Below, in pieces: positions 7,028 through 14,392 of a DNA stretch of 62,609 nt. The DNA comes from a virus: the IMG/VR virus record IMGVR_UViG_3300044691_000253, positions 1 to 62,609 of that record, one strand, 5' to 3'. A program made the translations under genes and the position numbers. A model generated the notes under the pieces. That model was not told the DNA's origin. It searched no databases and saw only the letters and a program-made list of their open reading frames with translations. Numbering within the stretch: the first letter of the stretch is position 1; the number at the start of each line of letters is the position of its first letter.

Positions 7028-7252
7028 GTGAAAACCAGTATCGCGATCAAGACCAAGCAGGCGCGAGCCGAGGCCGCCTTCAAGAGGGCCAACCCCGGAT
7101 GGACCGTGCTGCAACCGTGGACCGCACCGCTCGCGCCGCAGTTCAATAAGGCCGAGCCAATGCTCGCAGGGAAGTTCGATGCAGTCGGGCCACTCGGCAA
7201 CCGGCGCAACGTATGGGCGACAGTTTATGAGGATGGCATTCGCATCTTCTAA
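7028..7252 (+). CDS. Hypothetical basic protein (74 aa)
   Basis: First rightward gene. GTG start with GGAG eight bases upstream. MKTSIAIKTKQARAEAAFKR... has a basic helical N-terminus and a beta-like C-terminus. No family recognised. Confidence 0.65.
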   Translation: MKTSIAIKTKQARAEAAFKRANPGWTVLQPWTAPLAPQFNKAEPMLAGKFDAVGPLGNRRNVWATVYEDGIRIF

Positions 7253-7284
7253 TGGAAAACGACCCCGGGCCTTCGCGCTCGGGG

Positions 7285-7313
7285 TTGACACCATCGTAAT
7301 TTTGAATTAGGAA
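7285..7313 (+). promoter_or_regulatory. Candidate sigma-70 promoter upstream of 7350
   Basis: A perfect TTGACA at 7285-7290 is followed after 17 bp by TAGGAA, a poor -10. A GC hairpin with CCCCG/CGGGG arms ends just before it and could separate this unit from the preceding gene. Confidence 0.35.
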
Positions 7314-7349
7314 AAAGTCCGACGCTGTCCCGTATGAGGTGACCCACAC

Positions 7350-7667
7350 ATGCCCCCGTCCCCGATCCAGCATTTGGCCAGAGCCCTTGGCACGGACGCG
7401 GCCGTCCGCGTCCTCGACGAGGTGCACGCGCAGCACGAAGACCTCGGGCTCGACACGGCGATCATGGCGCGCGATCGTATGCAACTGACGAAGCGGCTCG
7501 ACCATCGCGACCTCAAGACGACCCACGTCGTTGTCGGCGATCACACCGCTGAGCCGAAGGCCAGCGGCCCGGAGCGCCGAGCCGTGCACAGCTACCGCGA
7601 CAAGATCACCGGCCTCATGTGTCACACGGATGCAGATGGCTACCAGCGCGTGGACCCCAGCCCATGA
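7350..7667 (+). CDS. Hypothetical protein (105 aa)
   Basis: GAGGTGA lies seven bases before the ATG. Mostly helical (HLARALGTDAAVRVLDEVHAQ...), His-rich, no recognised domain. Stop overlaps the next start as ATGA. Confidence 0.6.
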   Translation: MPPSPIQHLARALGTDAAVRVLDEVHAQHEDLGLDTAIMARDRMQLTKRLDHRDLKTTHVVVGDHTAEPKASGPERRAVHSYRDKITGLMCHTDADGYQRVDPSP

Positions 7668-7846
7668 ATGATCGACAAGAGAAGATGATGCTTGAGAACG
7701 ACATCGCGATGATGTTCGCGCTGCTCAGTCTCGATTGCACCATACGCGAGCGCGGGCACATCGCCGAGCGGATCGCGATCAGCGCGCAGCGGGTCGAAGA
7801 GATCAGCGCGCGGGAACGTAGCGACAAACGTGACGGAGCCATGTGA
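7664..7846 (+). CDS. Hypothetical helical protein (60 aa)
   Basis: ATG at the ATGA overlap reads MNDRQEKMMLENDIAMMFAL, a single long amphipathic helical region. Not recognised. Confidence 0.6.
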   Translation: MNDRQEKMMLENDIAMMFALLSLDCTIRERGHIAERIAISAQRVEEISARERSDKRDGAM

Positions 7847-8337
7847 TGCCTGCCTACCATGTCGAGATCGAGCACCGCGATACTGATCAGGTGTTCTCCT
7901 ACCACCATGGCGACGCCATGCTGCACTTCAACGCGAGCCTGCTCGCGCGGCTGCACAAGTCGATGCCCGGTGAGTTTCGCCGGATCACCATGGACCTCAG
8001 CGAGGACGAGTACACGCTGTGCATGGCGCATCGCGGGATCGAAGAGGCACGGGTCACGGCCCTGTCCCCGACGACGTTGCGCGACCCCGGCTATGGCGTG
8101 CTCTTTGACAATGGCTTGTTCACCATCGTCGATGGACACCATCGCCTCGTGCGACGGTACCGCGGCGGCGTCCGCGTGATGGACTTCTGGGTCACGCACC
8201 GCGATGTCTGGCAGCACTGTCTCGTGCAGTACAGCGCCGAAGGCGAAGCACTCTTGGCCGCGGGCATGCCGCCGAAGGCTGAGGACCCGGTGTCGATCGC
8301 GTCGCGCATCACTCTGCATCCGAAGGACCGCAAATGA
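7846..8337 (+). CDS. ParB/Srx-like fold protein (163 aa)
   Basis: Residues 92-100 read FTIVDGHHR, the motif of the ParB/sulfiredoxin fold (DGHHR at 96-100), which in ParB proteins binds nucleotide and in some phage relatives is a nuclease. No helix-turn-helix follows, so this is a stand-alone catalytic-type domain rather than a full ParB. ATG chosen with GGAG seven bases upstream (TGATG junction). Encoded 1.1 kb from the palindrome cluster; any link is inference. Confidence 0.65.
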   Translation: MPAYHVEIEHRDTDQVFSYHHGDAMLHFNASLLARLHKSMPGEFRRITMDLSEDEYTLCMAHRGIEEARVTALSPTTLRDPGYGVLFDNGLFTIVDGHHRLVRRYRGGVRVMDFWVTHRDVWQHCLVQYSAEGEALLAAGMPPKAEDPVSIASRITLHPKDRK

Positions 8338-8531
8338 GTTGCCCGCCCGACGCAAAGCACTATGCCCTTCGTCAGCAGCTTCGTGCTGTTGCGGGCAGCG
8401 CTCCGGCCGCGATCGGCACGAGCATGGTCGGAGTGCTGGCGACGGACCTGATCCCTCTGCTCGACTACATCGACGAGCTCGAAGAGGCGCAGGACGCCGC
8501 GTGGGAAGCGTCTCAGGGGGAAGACATATGA
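8334..8531 (+). CDS. Hypothetical protein (65 aa)
   Basis: ATGA overlap with the ParB-like gene. Helical with an acidic C-terminal half (LLDYIDELEEAQDAAWEA). Unknown. Confidence 0.6.
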   Translation: MSCPPDAKHYALRQQLRAVAGSAPAAIGTSMVGVLATDLIPLLDYIDELEEAQDAAWEASQGEDI

Positions 8532-9016
8532 GCCATCGCGAGAACAGCCTGATGCCGTGGATCACCGACGCCTCAGTACGCGAGGCGAAGCACGCGGACT
8601 GTGTCAAGCGCACCGGGCACCACTGCATCATCCTGTCGCCGTACCTCTATCGCGCAGCCGAAGAGGCGGGCCTCGATATGCGCGACTACGTCATGGCGTT
8701 CCTGATGCCGACGCACGGCGAGGTCCTGACCATCGATCACCCGATGCCCACGAGCGCGCAGATGCGCGACGCTGTCCGGGACAAGCTCGCGAAGGGCGAG
8801 CCGCTCGGCGCGTCGCACGTTCCGGAGATCAAGCCCGGCGTCTATGCGAACGGCTCATCAATCGAGTGCAGCCCGTTCGCGCCGAGCACCAAGGCACGAT
8901 GGATGGGCTGCCCGCCCGCGCGCAAACACATCACGGAAAGGACGTGTCATGGCAAAGAAGTCGCATGCCTCCCCGGGCTCAACGGGCACTGCACGGCGTG
9001 CTTCGACGACGACTAA
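8528..9016 (+). CDS. Hypothetical Cys-rich protein (162 aa)
   Basis: ATGA start (MSHRENSLMPWITDASV). A folded N-terminal domain is followed by a Cys/His-rich C-terminus (CPPARKHITERTCHGK, then CLPG and HCTAC) that suggests a zinc site. Function unknown. Confidence 0.65.
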   Translation: MSHRENSLMPWITDASVREAKHADCVKRTGHHCIILSPYLYRAAEEAGLDMRDYVMAFLMPTHGEVLTIDHPMPTSAQMRDAVRDKLAKGEPLGASHVPEIKPGVYANGSSIECSPFAPSTKARWMGCPPARKHITERTCHGKEVACLPGLNGHCTACFDDD

Positions 9017-9164
9017 GAGGACGACCATCTCTATCGCGAGTTCGGTATGTGCGATGTCCATTGGGCTCATCGTCATCCTCGTGACGCCGGACGCGCTCAC
9101 GGGCTTCATCATCGCAAGCGCGGGGCTCTTCACGCTCGCCGTTTGCATTTTACGAAAGGGCTGA
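8949..9164 (+). CDS. Small membrane protein (71 aa)
   Basis: AAGGA six bases before ATG. Ser/Thr/Lys-rich cytoplasmic N-terminus then two adjacent hydrophobic segments (ASSVCAMSIGLIVILV and FIIASAGLFTLAVCIL). Overlaps the end of the previous gene by 68 bases in another frame. Function unknown. Confidence 0.6.
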   Translation: MAKKSHASPGSTGTARRASTTTKRTTISIASSVCAMSIGLIVILVTPDALTGFIIASAGLFTLAVCILRKG

Positions 9165-9167
9165 CCC

Positions 9168-9491
9168 ATGAGAAGCGGACGACCGATCAACGAAGACCGC
9201 CAGAACGCAATCGCGCTCGGGCTCCGCGAATACACCGGTACGCGACACGCGCGGTGCGGCACAAACCAGCGGTATGTCGCGGGCGGCGGTTGCGCACATT
9301 GCGCGCGGCTCATCTCGGCCGAGCAGCGGGCGGCGCTAAACTATTTGAAGCGGCAGACGACCCTCGTGCTCGACGATATCAGCGAAGAGAATATTCGCGC
9401 CGCGTTTCCTCTTGACAGCACCGAAGAGGATGGCTTAGAAGCTGACGACGCGGCGGCTCGCGAAGAGGCGGCCATCGACGAATTAATGTAG
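9168..9491 (+). CDS. Hypothetical protein with Cys cluster and acidic DELM tail (107 aa)
   Basis: RCGTNQRYVAGGGCAHC resembles a treble-clef zinc knuckle of the kind found in small phage recruitment proteins. The C-terminal third is very acidic and ends AAIDELM, close to the EDLM tails of the 72-aa and 98-aa proteins at 331 and 19215. Function unknown. Confidence 0.65.
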   Translation: MRSGRPINEDRQNAIALGLREYTGTRHARCGTNQRYVAGGGCAHCARLISAEQRAALNYLKRQTTLVLDDISEENIRAAFPLDSTEEDGLEADDAAAREEAAIDELM

Positions 9492-9521
9492 ACGGGCGAA
9501 CGCCCAATCGACCTAATGTGA

Positions 9522-9539
9522 GATCGGCATGGGCCGATC
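9522..9539 (+). other. Hairpin in the leader of the 9560 gene
   Basis: GATCGGC-ATGG-GCCGATC, a 7-bp stem with a tetraloop, 21 bases before the GTG start and outside the ribosome site. No T-tract, so not an intrinsic terminator. Confidence 0.45.
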
Positions 9540-9559
9540 GCTGCCATGGAGCAAATCAC

Positions 9560-9943
9560 GTGACCAACTACCACGAGCACGCAAATTTCGAACATGACCA
9601 TGACGGTCATCTGCTCCCGCGGCCGGTCCGGCTCTCTGACGGGACGGATATCTCGCGCATGACCATGGACGAGATCGCCGTCCGTCAGCGCAAGCTCTCA
9701 CCAAAATTCCCTGACATTGCGACGGTGGAGTTGCGTCGTCAGCAGATGCACGAGACCATCGCAGCGCGGGCTCATCTCGTGCTCGCCGTCTGTGTCGGCC
9801 CGCTGCTCGGCATGTTCTATGACTTGGTCTCCGGGCTCGTCGTCACCGGGTTCGGCTCGGTCGGCTTCATCACCACGTGCATCGTCGCGGGCAACCGCGC
9901 GCACGTTCGCGCAGGAGGGTCCCATGGACGCCCGGGAGCCTAA
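9560..9943 (+). CDS. His-rich membrane protein (127 aa)
   Basis: GTG start with GGAG eight bases upstream. N-terminus NYHEHANFEHDHDGH is His/Asp-rich (possible metal binding). A cytoplasmic linker is followed by two hydrophobic segments (VLAVCVGPLLGMFYDLV and VVTGFGSVGFITTCIVAG). Function unknown. Confidence 0.65.
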   Translation: MTNYHEHANFEHDHDGHLLPRPVRLSDGTDISRMTMDEIAVRQRKLSPKFPDIATVELRRQQMHETIAARAHLVLAVCVGPLLGMFYDLVSGLVVTGFGSVGFITTCIVAGNRAHVRAGGSHGRPGA

Positions 9944-10124
9944 GACACCACTCGACAGCGCCATTGACAACGATGAGAAAGTCTGGCGAGACGAGCGCCA
10001 CCGTCGCCGCCTCGTGCTGATGCGCGCAGAGGGCGACATCAATCGTATGGAGACGCGCGTGCATGTCCTCTGGGGCATTGTGCTTGTGCTCGGCGTTGTC
10101 GCGCTGATCCTATCGGCTCTGTGA
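9924..10124 (+). CDS. C-tail-anchored membrane protein (66 aa)
   Basis: GGAGG five bases before ATG. Charged, coiled N-terminal part (RDERHRRRLVLMRAEGDINRM) and one C-terminal transmembrane helix (VLWGIVLVLGVVALILSAL). Topology resembles small XhlA-like proteins but the match is too general to name. Confidence 0.6.
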   Translation: MDAREPKTPLDSAIDNDEKVWRDERHRRRLVLMRAEGDINRMETRVHVLWGIVLVLGVVALILSAL

Positions 10125-10132
10125 GGGACGAG

Positions 10133-10717
10133 ATGCCACGCTGCGATATTTGCTACGACAGTAAGCGCGTGCGTCTGCCGACGCATCGGGAGCTTGGCGT
10201 CGTTGAACCCAACAACGACGTGCCGGATGTCATGGACGCGGGATACAAAGAGTTCGATTGTCCGCAGTGCGTGCCGATGGTCCCCTATCGTCGCGTGCGA
10301 GCGATGAAGGTGACGACCGGGTATCCGGCAGAGGTCTTTGCCAACATGCAAGTGCCGATCGAGCGCGGGCTCGCGGCGCGGTTCGGTGAGTACCTGATGC
10401 GCGAGGGCCTGATAAAATTCTCGACCAGCGGCTCGACGGACAATGGCGGCTATGACAAAAAGATCACCGTGACCGCGCACCTCGGCGTCGTCTCGCGCGC
10501 TGGCACGATCAAGAGCGGGGCTATCGAAGAGGTCGCCATGACCGCGCGCCCGCCGCTGCCCGAGCGCATCCGCAAGGGTGCCCGGGCATCGCCGAGCGCC
10601 GTGCGGTGGACGCCACCGACATTGAAGGATGCGCCCGTTGATCCCGCGGTCATGGACGAGTTCGATGAGCCGAAGGATGCCATCGGGTCCCGCTTCTCTG
10701 GACTGGACATCGGATGA
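10133..10717 (+). CDS. Zinc-knuckle protein with RFSGLD C-terminal tag (194 aa)
   Basis: Two CxxC pairs (CDICYD at 4-9 and CPQC near residue 43) form a probable zinc ribbon. A mixed alpha/beta domain and a proline-rich linker follow, and the C-terminus is GSRFSGLDIG, the same tag seen on two leftward-operon proteins. ATG chosen with GAGG at six bases; a GTG 12 bases earlier overlaps the previous stop and is an alternative. Confidence 0.7.
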   Translation: MPRCDICYDSKRVRLPTHRELGVVEPNNDVPDVMDAGYKEFDCPQCVPMVPYRRVRAMKVTTGYPAEVFANMQVPIERGLAARFGEYLMREGLIKFSTSGSTDNGGYDKKITVTAHLGVVSRAGTIKSGAIEEVAMTARPPLPERIRKGARASPSAVRWTPPTLKDAPVDPAVMDEFDEPKDAIGSRFSGLDIG

Positions 10718-10911
10718 CGATCGACTATGGTAAGGTCTCGGCCTTCTACTCCTACATCAGGGTGAGGAAGGTGCTCGCGCACAATGAAAGCTTCAAGCGG
10801 CCGGGCCAAGCAATCTTCATTCGCTATGGTCGGGAGCGCGTCGCTGCGCTCGAAAAAGAGTTTCCCGACTTCCGGGCAGAGTTCACCAAGTGCGGGTACG
10901 ACAAGCCATGA
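10714..10911 (+). CDS. Hypothetical protein (65 aa)
   Basis: ATGA overlap. Basic, with IRYGRERVAALEKEFPDFRA helix; unknown function. Confidence 0.6.
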   Translation: MTIDYGKVSAFYSYIRVRKVLAHNESFKRPGQAIFIRYGRERVAALEKEFPDFRAEFTKCGYDKP

Positions 10912-11036
10912 AGACCGCCTATGATCACCACGCGGCGGAGGTCGCAGCGATCTATGCAGGCAGGCCGTTCTCGCGACTGCCGCGCATCGACGTGCACAAC
11001 TGGGTCCACGGCATGATAAGGCTGCTGTCATCGTGA
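10908..11036 (+). CDS. Hypothetical microprotein (42 aa)
   Basis: Short frame filling the gap between its neighbours exactly: ATGA overlap at the start and GTGA overlap at the end. Reads MKTAYDHHAAEVAAIYAGRP then a helix ending MIRLLSS. The two coupled junctions are the evidence that it is translated. Confidence 0.6.
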   Translation: MKTAYDHHAAEVAAIYAGRPFSRLPRIDVHNWVHGMIRLLSS

Positions 11037-11263
11037 GCCACGTCTACGAAAAAGCCGCGCTGCACATTCTGGATTGGCTCCATCATGCGGAGCGCGATCT
11101 CTTGGGCAAGGGCGTCATCACGTTCAACGGCGAGACCGGGACCGTGAAGGCGATCAAGCTTGACGAGCATCACGGATTGTGCTTCACAATCGACACCAAT
11201 TCGTATCAAACCCAAGAGCGGCGGTTCTATCCAGTCTCGACCATCAAGCAGAAAGAAAGCTGA
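11033..11263 (+). CDS. Hypothetical protein (76 aa)
   Basis: GTG start in a GTGA overlap. Helical N-terminus (LHILDWLHHAERDLLGKG), then beta-strand pattern (VITFNGETGTVKAIKLDE and similar) resembling a small barrel. Unknown. Confidence 0.6.
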   Translation: MSHVYEKAALHILDWLHHAERDLLGKGVITFNGETGTVKAIKLDEHHGLCFTIDTNSYQTQERRFYPVSTIKQKES

Positions 11264-11265
11264 TC

Positions 11266-11469
11266 ATGACCTCGTGGCAATATGCTGCTATCCCGTTCTG
11301 GGTATCCGGTTTCATAATCGCCTTCGTCGCGATCTCAGTCGGGCTAGGTGTGGGAAAGAAACCCGGCGAGACGGCCGCTGACCTTTTGGGCCAGTCCGGC
11401 ACGGGCTTAGTGATGGCCCTCCCCCTCCTGATCCTCGCAGCGTGGTTGGCTCATGCCCCAGTATGTTAA
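11266..11469 (+). CDS. Two-helix membrane protein (67 aa)
   Basis: Two hydrophobic segments (IPFWVSGFIIAFVAISVGLG and GLVMALPLLILAAWLAHA) joined by a KKPGE-containing loop, an N- and C-terminus same-side hairpin. Small holin-like architecture, but far from the lysis genes. Function unknown. Confidence 0.6.
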   Translation: MTSWQYAAIPFWVSGFIIAFVAISVGLGVGKKPGETAADLLGQSGTGLVMALPLLILAAWLAHAPVC

Positions 11470-11734
11470 CGACGCGCGGCTCGACCGCATGAACGCGCTG
11501 TATGTCATCGAATACGACCGATGGTGCTCGCGGTACAACGAACTAGCGCTCAAGGGGCGCGGCCGATGGGAGCTTGTCCGCAACTCATCGCCGAACAATG
11601 ACATCAACGCCGATGAGTATTTTGAGATCACCGGCTTCACCAGACGCGAGTGCCGCGACAGGCACGACGCCGAGATGTGGCTAGAGACATTCGCACGACG
11701 CGCCGCGATGCGCGCCGCACTGGAGACGCTATGA
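11453..11734 (+). CDS. Hypothetical protein (93 aa)
   Basis: Starts MPQYVNDARLDRMNALYVIE; helical, Arg-rich, no recognised domain. Overlaps the membrane protein by 17 bases and the next gene by ATGA. Confidence 0.6.
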   Translation: MPQYVNDARLDRMNALYVIEYDRWCSRYNELALKGRGRWELVRNSSPNNDINADEYFEITGFTRRECRDRHDAEMWLETFARRAAMRAALETL

Positions 11735-12159
11735 TCATCAAGCGCAATCGCCCAGAGCAGGGCATCCGCTTCGCGTGGCTGCCCGTATGGACCGGCGAGG
11801 GCAGGGTATGGTTTGAGTATGTCCACTTCAACTGGGTCGAAGGCTGGGGCTGGGGCTCTGACGGCCACTACGAATATAAGCGCTGGGTCCCGGAAGCTCG
11901 TTACGGACAGGGCGAGCGAACGCAGTCGAAGTTCACGACGCCGCCGGTCCGGCTCTCGTTTCCGTACCTCATTGCGCCGAAGGGCGACATAGTTGAGACG
12001 GACGCGCAGGGTCGCGAATTTTTCGGGCAGGATGCGTATCACTACGCGACGCCGCCGGACCATTCGAAGTGCGGCAAGCTCCGCGCCGATGGCCCGACAC
12101 CCTGTCATTATCCGCACTGCACGTGCATGAACGTCGGGGGCTCGAAGTGCCCGGAGTGA
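11731..12159 (+). CDS. Hypothetical Trp- and Cys-rich protein (142 aa)
   Basis: ATGA start. The N-terminal half is aromatic-rich (WVEGWGWGSDGHYEYKRW) and the C-terminus is a Cys/His cluster (CGKLRADGPTPCHYPHCTC), probably zinc-binding. Unknown function. Confidence 0.65.
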   Translation: MIIKRNRPEQGIRFAWLPVWTGEGRVWFEYVHFNWVEGWGWGSDGHYEYKRWVPEARYGQGERTQSKFTTPPVRLSFPYLIAPKGDIVETDAQGREFFGQDAYHYATPPDHSKCGKLRADGPTPCHYPHCTCMNVGGSKCPE

Positions 12160-12542
12160 TCGTTCACATGGTCGGCGACGAGATCGCCGAGGGCGAGATC
12201 GCCTCGCTGCGAACCCGATGTGGACGGACCATTGATCATCCGGTTGTCACGGCCGGTCCCGCGCGCTACGATCTCGTCGCCCGCAATGGCAATCGGTTTT
12301 ACTGCACGACGCAAGATGACCTCGCGACGTGCATCAAGTGCATGAACCTCATCACGACTGGAACGAGATATGCTAAATCGATCTATGCTAAATCGAGAGA
12401 CACGATCCCTGACCCGCAAGTGGGTCGAGACGCAACGAGCCATCGAACGAGCAGGCCCGCCAACGCCCAGAAGCGAGCCGTGGCGAGCGCCAGTGCCGCC
12501 CCTGCCAGAACAGCCCGGCCGCACGCCCGTCCCGTCCCGTGA
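12156..12542 (+). CDS. Hypothetical protein with CxxC (up to 128 aa)
   Basis: GTGA start (alternative ATG at 12168). A conserved-looking domain ends at TCIKCMNLITTG; the remaining ~45 codons overlap the next gene in another frame and look unlike protein (Arg/Ala/Pro-rich), so the true product may be shorter or the overlap may reflect a recent loss of stop. A 15-bp tandem repeat (ATGCTAAATCGATCT and variant) lies at the junction. Confidence 0.5.
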   Translation: MIVHMVGDEIAEGEIASLRTRCGRTIDHPVVTAGPARYDLVARNGNRFYCTTQDDLATCIKCMNLITTGTRYAKSIYAKSRDTIPDPQVGRDATSHRTSRPANAQKRAVASASAAPARTARPHARPVP

Positions 12543-12687
12543 GGCTGGCTGGCGCGTGGCATGGCGGGAATTTCACGACACTCATTGCGCCAGTTGGACC
12601 CCGCGTGGCACCACGCTCATCAAGGCCGGGTTCATGGCTGGTTGGGCCGCGTGCAACCGTTCCCGCATAGATGGAGCTTGGCGATGA
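12370..12687 (+). CDS. Hypothetical protein (105 aa)
   Basis: Starts at the first ATG of the 15-bp tandem repeat (a second in-frame ATG is 15 bases later). Charged helix, Pro-rich linker, then a C-terminal helix typical of small phage proteins (GTTLIKAGFMAGWAACNR). Shares 173 bases with the previous gene in a different frame. Next start overlaps as ATGA. Confidence 0.6.
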   Translation: MLNRSMLNRETRSLTRKWVETQRAIERAGPPTPRSEPWRAPVPPLPEQPGRTPVPSREAGWRVAWREFHDTHCASWTPRGTTLIKAGFMAGWAACNRSRIDGAWR

Positions 12688-12764
12688 CGTTTGAACATGC
12701 TATTGGCATCCTGTTCGCCCTCGTGGTTCTCGGGGGCCTGTACGGGTTCTGGAGACTGCGATGA
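12684..12764 (+). CDS. Single-helix membrane microprotein (26 aa)
   Basis: MTFEHAIGILFALVVLGGLY and a basic end FWRLR: one transmembrane helix. ATGA overlaps on both sides make real translation likely. Confidence 0.55.
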   Translation: MTFEHAIGILFALVVLGGLYGFWRLR

Positions 12765-12853
12765 ATATCGACCATGCTGTCTGGCGGCTCCGCGCGCTCA
12801 TCGGCTTCGTCGCGCTCGACCTCGTCGTCTGGGGGCTCGTGCACTCGTGCTGA
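12761..12853 (+). CDS. Membrane-associated microprotein (30 aa)
   Basis: ATGA start; MNIDHAVWRLRALIGFVALD followed by a hydrophobic end with VVWGLVHSC. Second of three consecutive hydrophobic microproteins. Confidence 0.5.
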   Translation: MNIDHAVWRLRALIGFVALDLVVWGLVHSC

Positions 12854-12954
12854 TCATCGCAACGATATGCTTTGCGCCCTTCGCGATCATGGGTACCCTG
12901 ATCGTAGTGGTCGGCGTGTGGGGAGTTTATACGGGGCATCTCGAATGGATTTGA
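12847..12954 (+). CDS. Single-helix membrane microprotein (35 aa)
   Basis: GTG start inside the end of the previous gene; MLIIATICFAPFAIMGTLIV then VVGVWGVYTG: one long hydrophobic helix. Start is uncertain (a CTG follows directly). Confidence 0.45.
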   Translation: MLIIATICFAPFAIMGTLIVVVGVWGVYTGHLEWI

Positions 12955-13172
12955 ACAGCGCAATTCAGATCGCGGAGGCGGGCAAGTCTGTCCGTGACGA
13001 CGCGACGATGACGCCCGGCTGGAGCGTCCGCTACATCAAGGCCGAGAAGCTTCTGTACTATTTCAATCCAAAGGGCGAGCGCGCTCACAAGGTCCGCTTT
13101 AGCGACGCTCATCGTGCCTCCTACCAATGGCGGACTATCACCGAAAAGGAAAATGAAGATGACGCCCTTTGA
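12945..13172 (+). CDS. Hypothetical protein (75 aa)
   Basis: ATG overlaps the previous stop. Soluble, with beta-like WSVRYIKAEKLLYYFNPKGE and an acidic C-terminus. Unknown. Confidence 0.55.
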   Translation: MDLNSAIQIAEAGKSVRDDATMTPGWSVRYIKAEKLLYYFNPKGERAHKVRFSDAHRASYQWRTITEKENEDDAL

Positions 13173-13989
13173 TATTATGGGATGGGTTTTCGCTGCCGTG
13201 ATGGCAACGATCCTCATCCGCCTCGTGATCGGTCACAAGCGGCCCGCCCCTGTCACGGACGAGGTCGAGACCACGCGCGCGGACGCTACCGCGATCGGCT
13301 CTCAGAACTATCGCGAGATCGCAGGAGGCTCGCGCGCCAACATGACCTTCGAGAAGATCAACAACTTGCCGCGCGCTGTCGGCAAGAGCCCAGCGCTGAG
13401 CGCGCCATACGGCGGCCAGCGCAAGCCGCTCGTCGTCTTGACCCATAGCATGATCGAACGGGCCAATGTCGAGCGTCGCCGCCGCGGATACCCGGCGCTC
13501 AATCGCGCGGGCATCCAGAACGCCATCGCGCATCCGTGGGACCGCGCCAATCGATCGCAGCCGACCACGAGCAGCCAATGGTTGACGTACCTCATCTTGT
13601 ACGAAGTATTTCTTACCAACCATCAGCAGGCGCACTGCTCTGGGACCGGCGGCTTCACCATCGATCCTAACCAGCCATACAATGGACAAGGCGGCGAGTT
13701 CGCTGGGGCTGGAGCATCCGGCAACTGGGAAAGCTCCCCGGTAACGACGGAGATCGCCGCGGGCATCGCCGTGGGCGCAAGCGCAGGCTATCTAGCATCG
13801 GGCCTCAACGACGGTCCCGGGCCATCTTTCGGCGGGGATAGCACGTACAAGAACGACGGCGGATCAGTGTCGTCGGCTCCGGACCCGAGCCCGAGCTCGG
13901 CTCCAGACCCGAGCCCGAGCTACTCGGCACCGTCGAGCGATAGCGGGCCGTCCGGCGGCGGCGGCGGCGGCGGCGGCGACGGCTCATGA
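13159..13989 (+). CDS. N-anchored protein with Ser/Pro/Gly-rich tail (276 aa)
   Basis: One N-terminal transmembrane helix (IMGWVFAAVMATILIRLVI), a middle region of about 150 residues with no recognised fold, a glycine-rich hydrophobic stretch (EIAAGIAVGASAGYLASG), then repeats SSAPDPSPS and an uninterrupted run of eight Gly. ATG chosen with AAGGA eight bases upstream; another in-frame ATG lies two codons earlier. Largest protein of this early cluster; envelope location is likely, role unknown. Confidence 0.6.
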   Translation: MTPFDIMGWVFAAVMATILIRLVIGHKRPAPVTDEVETTRADATAIGSQNYREIAGGSRANMTFEKINNLPRAVGKSPALSAPYGGQRKPLVVLTHSMIERANVERRRRGYPALNRAGIQNAIAHPWDRANRSQPTTSSQWLTYLILYEVFLTNHQQAHCSGTGGFTIDPNQPYNGQGGEFAGAGASGNWESSPVTTEIAAGIAVGASAGYLASGLNDGPGPSFGGDSTYKNDGGSVSSAPDPSPSSAPDPSPSYSAPSSDSGPSGGGGGGGGDGS

Positions 13990-14192
13990 AATGCCTTGAC
14001 GCGAGCGAACGAAAAGATTTGCTTGACCTCATAGTTGAGGCTCGGCTAATAGACCTCGTGTACGCTCGCGTCGAGGACGGCTCCATCTATCTCACCATCC
14101 AACGAAGGAAAAATGACCATGGCAACATCAGCCGAACAACTGATACTGCGCGGATTGAACCTCGTGATCCGAGCGAGCTTTTCGCCGAATGA
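13986..14192 (+). CDS. Hypothetical protein (68 aa)
   Basis: ATGA start. MKCLDASERKDLLDLIVEAR helix then a strand-rich segment; its last 80 bases overlap the next gene in another frame. Unknown. Confidence 0.55.
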   Translation: MKCLDASERKDLLDLIVEARLIDLVYARVEDGSIYLTIQRRKNDHGNISRTTDTARIEPRDPSELFAE

Positions 14193-14349
14193 CGCGGTCG
14201 CGTCCGCGAAGCACTTCAAGAGCATCCAAGACGACATCGGGCCGTGGTTCACCGACTACGCCGAAGAGATCGAAAAGCCCGCCATCGACTTCACCATCAC
14301 GCGGCTCGACGAGCCCAGCGATGGCGGCGGGTATCAGAGCGCGCAGTAA
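14113..14349 (+). CDS. Hypothetical protein (78 aa)
   Basis: AAGGA precedes two close ATGs (14113 and 14119). Sequence (SAEQLILRGLNLVIRASFS, later IGPWFTDYAEEIEKPAIDF) looks like a folded small protein. Unknown. Confidence 0.55.
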   Translation: MTMATSAEQLILRGLNLVIRASFSPNDAVASAKHFKSIQDDIGPWFTDYAEEIEKPAIDFTITRLDEPSDGGGYQSAQ

Positions 14350-14392
14350 ATCCCCGCCCCCAACCAAAACCCTCAACTGGAGACCCAGCCCA

